NCBI RefSeq assembly: GCF_050876985.1
Contig: NZ_JBPAPP010000001.1
Length of the DNA: 64,000 nucleotides
Reading direction: 5' to 3' (one strand)
Origin: Halopseudomonas sp002296055
GTDB lineage: Bacteria > Pseudomonadota > Gammaproteobacteria > Pseudomonadales > Pseudomonadaceae
Both the position numbers and the translations under genes were made by a program. The notes below the pieces were generated by a model. That model was not told where the DNA came from. It searched no databases and saw nothing but the letters and a program-made list of their open reading frames with translations. Below, one piece after another: positions 59,225 through 64,000 of this stretch; within the stretch, counting starts at the first letter, position 1; each line of letters opens with the position of its first letter.

Positions 59225-60301
59225 CTAGCGCTGCTGCCAGCCCGACTGCCCCGGTTGTGACTGGCACGCACCCAGTTGCTGTTGCCAGGCATCCGTGTGC
59301 TCTGTGAGCGCGGCCTGGTATTGCTCCCACAGACTCTGCGGTGTGCCGGCCAGTTGATCGAGCGCAGCGGCGGTGGCGGGCGGTATGCCTGGCACCGCGC
59401 GCAGCGCGATGATGGATTCTGCCCAGGGCTGGCCCAGGCGTTGCAGTTGCGCCAGATAAGGCTGTATCTCGCCCGCATAGAACAGCACAAACACATTGAG
59501 CAGCACCTTGGAGCGCGCCGACGGCGTGCCCATGGGGCACAGGTAGCGGCCCGGTTGCGCCTGCAGCATGGCGGTGGCCTGTTGCAGTCCGTGGCGGGTT
59601 TGGGCGAGGGCGGTGATCAGTTGGCTGCCGTTGGGGCTGCGCTGCAGGGTTTGCAGGGGCTGCTCGATTCTCTCCAGTGCTGGCGGTAGCTGCGCTGGCA
59701 GGCCGGCACCGATGGCGGTCAATTGCTGTAGCGCGGCAAGCGCGGCGGTGTCATCCAGCGGCTGCTCCTGCACGGGTAACGGCGTATCGGCAAAGCGCAG
59801 ATAGCCGGCCAACTCGGTACTGGTATTGATGGTGTTCCAGTAGACCTGCGGCAACTGGCTGCGCTTGCGCTCGGCAATGGCGCTCAGCTCGTTGCGCAGT
59901 GGTTGCTGGTCGGGCTCGTTTAGGGTGCCAAGGCACTGCTCCATGGCGCGCAGCAGCTCACCTTCATAGGCCAGGCGGCTGCTCCAGGGCATCACCTTGC
60001 CCAGCACGCTGTTGCGCTCGGCCACGCGCTGTTGCAGCGGCCGACACGGGTTCACGTCTACTAGCAGCTCCAAAAGGCCGATGCGCTCGGCCGGGATGCT
60101 GTACAGGCTGTCGCGGCGCTCGGGCAGGCGGTAGCGGCTGAGGCTGTCGGCGGGAAAAGGCTGCCAGTCCTGGCGCAGCACCCGGGCCAGGCGATCCAGA
60201 TAATTCTCCATCTGCTGCTCGGCCGCCGGTTGTGGTTGGCAGCCAGTCAGCAGCAGGGTGCTCAGGAGGGTGATAAATAAGGTGGCCAGGCGCATGGGCA
60301 C
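59225..60301 (-). CDS. DUF3080 lipoprotein
   Basis: A 358-residue protein with a lipoprotein signal (LATLFITLLSTLLLTGC). The sequence YLDRLARVLRQDWQPFPADS and RYRLPERRDSLYSIPAERIG, and the CRPLQQRVAERNSVLGKVMP segment, match DUF3080, found in pseudomonads and relatives. Function unknown. Faces tusA tail to tail, five bases apart. Confidence 0.86.
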   Translation of the reverse strand: MPMRLATLFITLLSTLLLTGCQPQPAAEQQMENYLDRLARVLRQDWQPFPADSLSRYRLPERRDSLYSIPAERIGLLELLVDVNPCRPLQQRVAERNSVLGKVMPWSSRLAYEGELLRAMEQCLGTLNEPDQQPLRNELSAIAERKRSQLPQVYWNTINTSTELAGYLRFADTPLPVQEQPLDDTAALAALQQLTAIGAGLPAQLPPALERIEQPLQTLQRSPNGSQLITALAQTRHGLQQATAMLQAQPGRYLCPMGTPSARSKVLLNVFVLFYAGEIQPYLAQLQRLGQPWAESIIALRAVPGIPPATAAALDQLAGTPQSLWEQYQAALTEHTDAWQQQLGACQSQPGQSGWQQR

Positions 60302-60325
60302 AGTATAGAGAAATTAAACCTCTGC

Positions 60326-61720
60326 CTACCGTTGCCCCAACCCGCGTTGCAGGCCGGGTTTGCGGCTGACCGCGCGCAGCCGCAAGCCCAGGAACAGCGC
60401 CGCGCTGCTCAGGCCCACAATCAGGCCCAGCCAAAAGCCGGCCGGCCCGCGTGCCGGGCCCAGCCAGTCGGTCAGCCCCAGAATGCAACCGGTGGGCAGG
60501 CCGATCAGCCAGTAGGCAATCATGGTGAGCAGCATTGGCAGGCGGGTGTCCTGAAAGCCCCGCAGCGCCCCGGCACAGGCGACCTGAATCGCGTCCGAAA
60601 ACTGATAGAGCGCAGCCAGTGCCAGCAGGCTGGCGGCCAGGCTGATGACCTCGCGGTCCTGGGTGTAGATCTGTGGAATCTGCTGCGCCAGGCTGTACAT
60701 CGCGGTAGCGGCCAGTGCGGCAAACACTAGCGCCAATACCAGCCCCACCTTGGTTGCCAGCATGGCGTCACGGGCGCCGCTGCGGCCCAGGTTGTGGCCC
60801 ACGCGCACGGTGATGGCCAGGCCCAGGCTGAAGGGCACCATAAACACCAGCGAGGAGAAGTTGATGGTTACCTGATGCGAGGCCACCACCACCGCGCCCA
60901 GGCTGCCGATCAACAGAGCGATCACGGCGAACATGCTGGTCTCGGCAAACAGCGCAATACCGATGGGAAAGCCCAGGCCGATCAGTTCGCCCTGGGTGCG
61001 GGCGTGCGGCCAGTCAAAGCGCTCGAACAGCCCGCAGGGCTGATAAAAGCGCGCGCGCTTGAGGTGAAACAGCATGCAGCCCAGCATCGCCCACATCACC
61101 AGCGCGGTAGCAACGCCACAGCCGACCGCGCCCATGGCTGGAAAGCCGAACTTGCCGTACACCAGCACGTAGTTGGCCGGTACGTTGATCAGCAGCCCGA
61201 TAAAGCCGATCAGCATGGCTGGTTTGGTACGCGACAGGCCATCGGTCAGCCCGCGCAGGGCCAGCATCAGCCCAACCGCAGGAAAGCCCAGCGAAATGGC
61301 CAAGAGGTAATCCAGCGTGACCGGCACCAGCTGCGGTTCGACCTTCATCCACACCAGCACCGGCTGCATCAGGTTGAGAAACAGCAGACAAAACAGACCG
61401 AGGATCAGCCCAAGCCACGCACCCTGGCGCACCAGCGCGCCGGTTTCGCTGACGCGCCCGGCGCCGCTGGCAGCGGCCACCTTGGAGGTGAGGATCATCA
61501 TCACCCCGGTCAAAAACAGCAGGGTCGGGATCCAGAACGAGTTGCCCAGCGCCACGGCGGCCAGGGCTTCGGCGCTGACGCGGCCGGCCATGGCGGTGTC
61601 GACAAAGCCCAGCAGGGTGTGCGCCATTTGCGCAGCGATGATCGGCAGCACCAGCACAATCAATGCCCGCAGCTCTGTTACAATGCGCGCCCTGGCGGGT
61701 TGGGGAGGTGTCTGGTTCAT
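60326..61720 (-). CDS. norM: MATE family multidrug efflux transporter
   Basis: A 464-residue protein with 12 hydrophobic segments in two related halves. MATE signatures LLGFVDTAMAGRVSAEALAA and IALFAETSMFAVIALLIGSL are visible. NorM-type exporters use sodium or proton gradients to expel cationic drugs and dyes. Located 24 bases upstream of the DUF3080 gene on the same strand. Confidence 0.93.
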   Translation of the reverse strand: MNQTPPQPARARIVTELRALIVLVLPIIAAQMAHTLLGFVDTAMAGRVSAEALAAVALGNSFWIPTLLFLTGVMMILTSKVAAASGAGRVSETGALVRQGAWLGLILGLFCLLFLNLMQPVLVWMKVEPQLVPVTLDYLLAISLGFPAVGLMLALRGLTDGLSRTKPAMLIGFIGLLINVPANYVLVYGKFGFPAMGAVGCGVATALVMWAMLGCMLFHLKRARFYQPCGLFERFDWPHARTQGELIGLGFPIGIALFAETSMFAVIALLIGSLGAVVVASHQVTINFSSLVFMVPFSLGLAITVRVGHNLGRSGARDAMLATKVGLVLALVFAALAATAMYSLAQQIPQIYTQDREVISLAASLLALAALYQFSDAIQVACAGALRGFQDTRLPMLLTMIAYWLIGLPTGCILGLTDWLGPARGPAGFWLGLIVGLSSAALFLGLRLRAVSRKPGLQRGLGQR

Positions 61721-61805
61721 GTGTTGACTGGCTGCCGAGAAAAACCGCCAATGCTAGCAATTTAGCCGCCATTGTCCAGCCAACTTTTTAATCGTATGTA
61801 ACCCC

Positions 61806-62333
61806 ATGCCGCATCACTACCAGGATTTGATCACGCTGTTTGATGACTGCTTTCTGGCGGACTACAACACCTGCCTGCGCGGCGGCTACCCGGAGCCGGA
61901 ATACCTACCCGCCGATGCCAGCGAACCGCATCACCGTATTCTCTTCACCCGTGATTATTTCCGCAGCGCGCTGCATGAGGTGGCGCACTGGTGTGTGGCC
62001 GGGCCAGAGCGCAGGTTGTTGCCGGACTTTGGTTACTGGTATGCGCCGGATGGCCGCAGCGCCGAGCAGCAGCGCACCTTTGAGCAGGTAGAGGTAAAGC
62101 CCCAGGCGCTGGAGCTGATTTTTTGTCTGGCCGCTGGCCACCGCTTTGATGTGAGCACCGACAACCTCAGTGGCGAGGCCACCGACCCGGCGCCATTTCG
62201 CGCCCGCGTGCGCGAGCAGGCCCGAGCCTATCTCAGCGGTGGGCTGGGCGAGCGCCCGCAGCGTTACAGTGTCGCGCTGCTCGCCCATTACCGTCCCGGC
62301 GTAGCCTGGTCTGTCTTGCTGGACGAGGTCTGA
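61806..62333 (+). CDS. epmC: EpmC, elongation factor P hydroxylase
   Basis: A 175-residue protein matching YfcM/EpmC: DCFLADYNTCLRGGYPEPEY, RDYFRSALHEVAHWCVAGPE (H-E-x2-H metal site), and DFGYWYAPDGRSAEQQRTFE. EpmC hydroxylates the modified lysine of EF-P. The match is over the full length. Divergent from the MATE gene. Confidence 0.92.
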   Translation: MPHHYQDLITLFDDCFLADYNTCLRGGYPEPEYLPADASEPHHRILFTRDYFRSALHEVAHWCVAGPERRLLPDFGYWYAPDGRSAEQQRTFEQVEVKPQALELIFCLAAGHRFDVSTDNLSGEATDPAPFRARVREQARAYLSGGLGERPQRYSVALLAHYRPGVAWSVLLDEV

Positions 62334-62336
62334 GCC

Positions 62337-63236
62337 TCATACCGGTAACGGCACCACCCGCGCCCCGCCAATACTGCTGATGCGCTCGGCCGGCTCCGCG
62401 CCGGTGTCCAGGCTGGGCGCCAGATAACCCAGCACCGCATCACGGGTTTGCGCCCAAGCCTCGCGGCTTTCCATATCCAGAAAATGCCCTGCGCCGCGTA
62501 CGGTGGCGAAGCGGCAATGGCGGATATAGCGATTGAAATGCCGCGCATCCTCTGGGCTGGTGTAGCGGTCCAGGTCGCCGTTGATGAACAGAATCGGCGT
62601 GTCGATATCGGCGCTGCCGCGTAGATAGCAGCGGGTGTCCTGGGTCAGGACCTGGCTCACATGAAAGGCCATCTGGTGATACTCGTGCTCGTCCAGGCTG
62701 ACGATGTGCCGAAAGTTGAAGCGCTTGACCAGCGACGGCAGGTGCTCGCCAATGGTGCTGTTGAGCAACTCGCCCAGCTCGCGGCGCTCGCAGTTGACCA
62801 GCAGGTCGATGCCGCGCTCCAGATAGTCGCGCATCGCCGAGTTGATCAGCGGTGAGAAGGCCAGCACCACCGCCTTGCGGATACGCGCCGGGCGCTGCGC
62901 CAGGGCCAGCAGGGCAGAGGCGCCGCCCCAGGAAAAGGACATCAGGTGATCGGCCCGGTAGCGCTCAATCAGCTCCAGCAGGATGCTCGCCTCCTGCTCC
63001 TTGGTAATCGGCCGGCGATTGCTGTTGTACTGTTTGGACTGGCCCGCGTAGGGCTCATCAAACAGCACCACATTAAAGTGCGGCTGCAGGTAGCGCACGG
63101 TCTGGGCGAAGGCGGCAGTGGTGGCCAGCGAACCGTTGACCAGAATCACCGTGCCTTGCGGCGCCGGGCTGCTGTAGTAGTGGGTGTGGACGCGCAAGCC
63201 GCCCAGGGTTTCCACAACGTCGTGTTCTGCTTTCAT
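62337..63236 (-). CDS. phaG: PhaG-type 3-hydroxyacyl-ACP:CoA transacylase
   Basis: A 299-residue protein from the ATG at 63236; upstream in-frame residues are low-complexity and rejected. It matches PhaG of P. putida closely (ILVNGSLATTAAFAQTVRYL, VVLFDEPYAGQSKQYNSNRR, SFSWGGASALLALAQ, HFLDMESREAW) and RhlA less well. PhaG links fatty-acid synthesis to medium-chain polyhydroxyalkanoate by passing 3-hydroxyacyl groups from ACP to CoA. A thioesterase activity is also debated in the family. No pha synthase gene is in the window. Confidence 0.88.
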   Translation of the reverse strand: MKAEHDVVETLGGLRVHTHYYSSPAPQGTVILVNGSLATTAAFAQTVRYLQPHFNVVLFDEPYAGQSKQYNSNRRPITKEQEASILLELIERYRADHLMSFSWGGASALLALAQRPARIRKAVVLAFSPLINSAMRDYLERGIDLLVNCERRELGELLNSTIGEHLPSLVKRFNFRHIVSLDEHEYHQMAFHVSQVLTQDTRCYLRGSADIDTPILFINGDLDRYTSPEDARHFNRYIRHCRFATVRGAGHFLDMESREAWAQTRDAVLGYLAPSLDTGAEPAERISSIGGARVVPLPV

Positions 63237-63460
63237 ATTCCCTGTCTCCAGTGTTGGCGTGGCTCGACCCGGCGGACGAGCGATACAGGGCAGTGCAGGC
63301 AAAGGGCCTTGGCGCAAACGCAGAAGGTCGCCGGGCGCACAGCGGCAGCGCCGGAAATTGAGCATTGTTGTGGTGGCGACAGGGTGGTGAGGACAGTCCC
63401 GGGCGCGGCGCAGTGGGCGGTGCGCGGTGCGTTCCGGTACTCAGGCAGGTCCTGCAAAAA

Positions 63461-63475
63461 CGAGGGTGTCCCTCG
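63461..63475 (-). terminator. Hairpin with T-run in the phaG leader
   Basis: On the minus strand CGAGGGACACCCTCG is followed by TTTTTG, 225 bases before the phaG start. It could terminate or attenuate transcripts entering phaG. The rest of 63237-63686 shows no gene. Confidence 0.45.
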
Positions 63476-63686
63476 AAAAAAACGCTTGGAATGGTTATCG
63501 GACTGAAAAGTCACATCCAGACTCTGACTTGCAGTTAAGCAGCGCCGCTGTCTCGACGCAAGGGTGATGTTGCATCAATGCGACAAACTGCATTTGTCTT
63601 CAGAGATCGCTCCTTTGCTCGCTCGGCTGGACAGCACGCATCGCCCCCTCGACAATGGCCCATCATGCCTGCTCAAGTGACCTTTC

Positions 63687-64000
63687 ATGCATATTGTTGC
63701 TGACGAAAACATCCCCCTGCTGGACGCCTTTTTTGCCCCGCTGGGCCGCATTACCCGGCTGCCCGGCCGGCAGATCAGCCACCAGGACCTGACCGACGCC
63801 GACGCGCTGATTGTGCGCTCGGTCACCCGGGTAGACCCGCAACTGCTGGCGGGCACCCCGGTGCGCTTTGTCGGTACCTGCACCATCGGCACTGACCACC
63901 TGGACTTGCCCGGGCTGGCCGCTGCCGGCGTCACCGTCGCCAGCGCGCCGGGCTGTAACGCCCGTGGTGTGGTCGAGTATGTACTCAGCTGTCTGCTGAC
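63687..64000 (+). CDS. pdxB: Erythronate-4-phosphate dehydrogenase, partial
   Basis: The frame is open to the right window edge; about 104 residues visible. The start HIVADENIPLLDAFFAPLG, RSVTRVDPQLLAGTPVRFVG, CTIGTDHLDL, and SAPGCNARGVVEY are characteristic of PdxB, the second enzyme of pyridoxal phosphate synthesis in gammaproteobacteria. NAD-binding and catalytic parts lie outside the window. Confidence 0.93.
   Translation, partial: MHIVADENIPLLDAFFAPLGRITRLPGRQISHQDLTDADALIVRSVTRVDPQLLAGTPVRFVGTCTIGTDHLDLPGLAAAGVTVASAPGCNARGVVEYVLSCLL

Noticed and set aside
62337..63236. RhlA (rhamnolipid precursor synthase) instead of PhaG
   Set aside because: The long segments around the nucleophile and the N-terminus are closer to remembered PhaG than RhlA, and no rhlB neighbour is present.
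1..64000. CRISPR arrays, tRNA or rRNA genes, phage origins
   Set aside because: No direct-repeat/spacer pattern, cloverleaf or rRNA sequence was noticed on either strand.

Overview
The window is GC-rich gammaproteobacterial chromosome, most likely from the Pseudomonadaceae and possibly the Halopseudomonas lineage; the genus is inference. The supporting signs are nrdAB next to a two-component system as at PA1155-PA1158 of P. aeruginosa, a PhaG-type transacylase, eutBC with an EutR-like regulator, mesX/mesD, rlmM and tusA, and a secreted hydrolase close to the Pseudomonas mendocina cutinase. No rRNA, tRNA, CRISPR array or prophage was seen.

Layout. 1-12.9 kb: small housekeeping and accessory genes (LysE exporter with AraC regulator, LOG-family hydrolase, GFA and PaiB proteins, a NIT-domain chemoreceptor, an M48 membrane protease, small lipoproteins). 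12.9-18.8 kb: the accessory core. It begins with a P-loop ATPase gene carrying an in-frame 144-bp MITE-like insertion and a membrane-anchored Mrr-type nuclease with a zinc finger. These are followed by an integrase-less integron cassette array of seven cassettes and six attC sites, all in the same orientation, AT-rich compared with the flanks. The array starts at an attI-like GTTAGGC core inside the stop codon of a 17-codon leader ORF that has a strong Shine-Dalgarno sequence. Its largest cassette encodes a PF10137-type TIR-like protein, a plausible antiphage effector. 18.8-23.5 kb: small hypothetical and membrane genes and a 615-aa lipoprotein.

23.7-28.6 kb: B12-dependent ethanolamine catabolism (EutR-like regulator, eutB, eutC, permease). 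30-34 kb: a Fur-box-preceded ECF sigma/FecR/TonB-receptor iron signalling operon. 34-39 kb: OsmC-YcaO fusion, solute-binding protein, and azoreductase divergent from a LysR regulator. 39.5-43.2 kb: a secreted alpha/beta-hydrolase lipoprotein, a methyltransferase, and an isolated DUF5343 gene in AT-rich DNA.

43.4-50.6 kb: nrdB and nrdA (class Ia ribonucleotide reductase, NrdR-box-like sites) and a response regulator/sensor kinase pair. 50.7-53.3 kb: TetR regulator, SDR oxidoreductase, cutinase-like polyester hydrolase. 53.5-57.2 kb: a minus-strand unit mesX-mesD-flavin reductase-metR for folate-independent, O2-dependent methionine synthesis, with a perfect MetR box upstream of mesX. 57.4-64 kb: rlmM, a monooxygenase-like protein, tusA, a DUF3080 lipoprotein, a MATE exporter, epmC, phaG, and the start of pdxB.

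All family assignments come from reading motifs and remembered family sequences. No database search or structure prediction was run.
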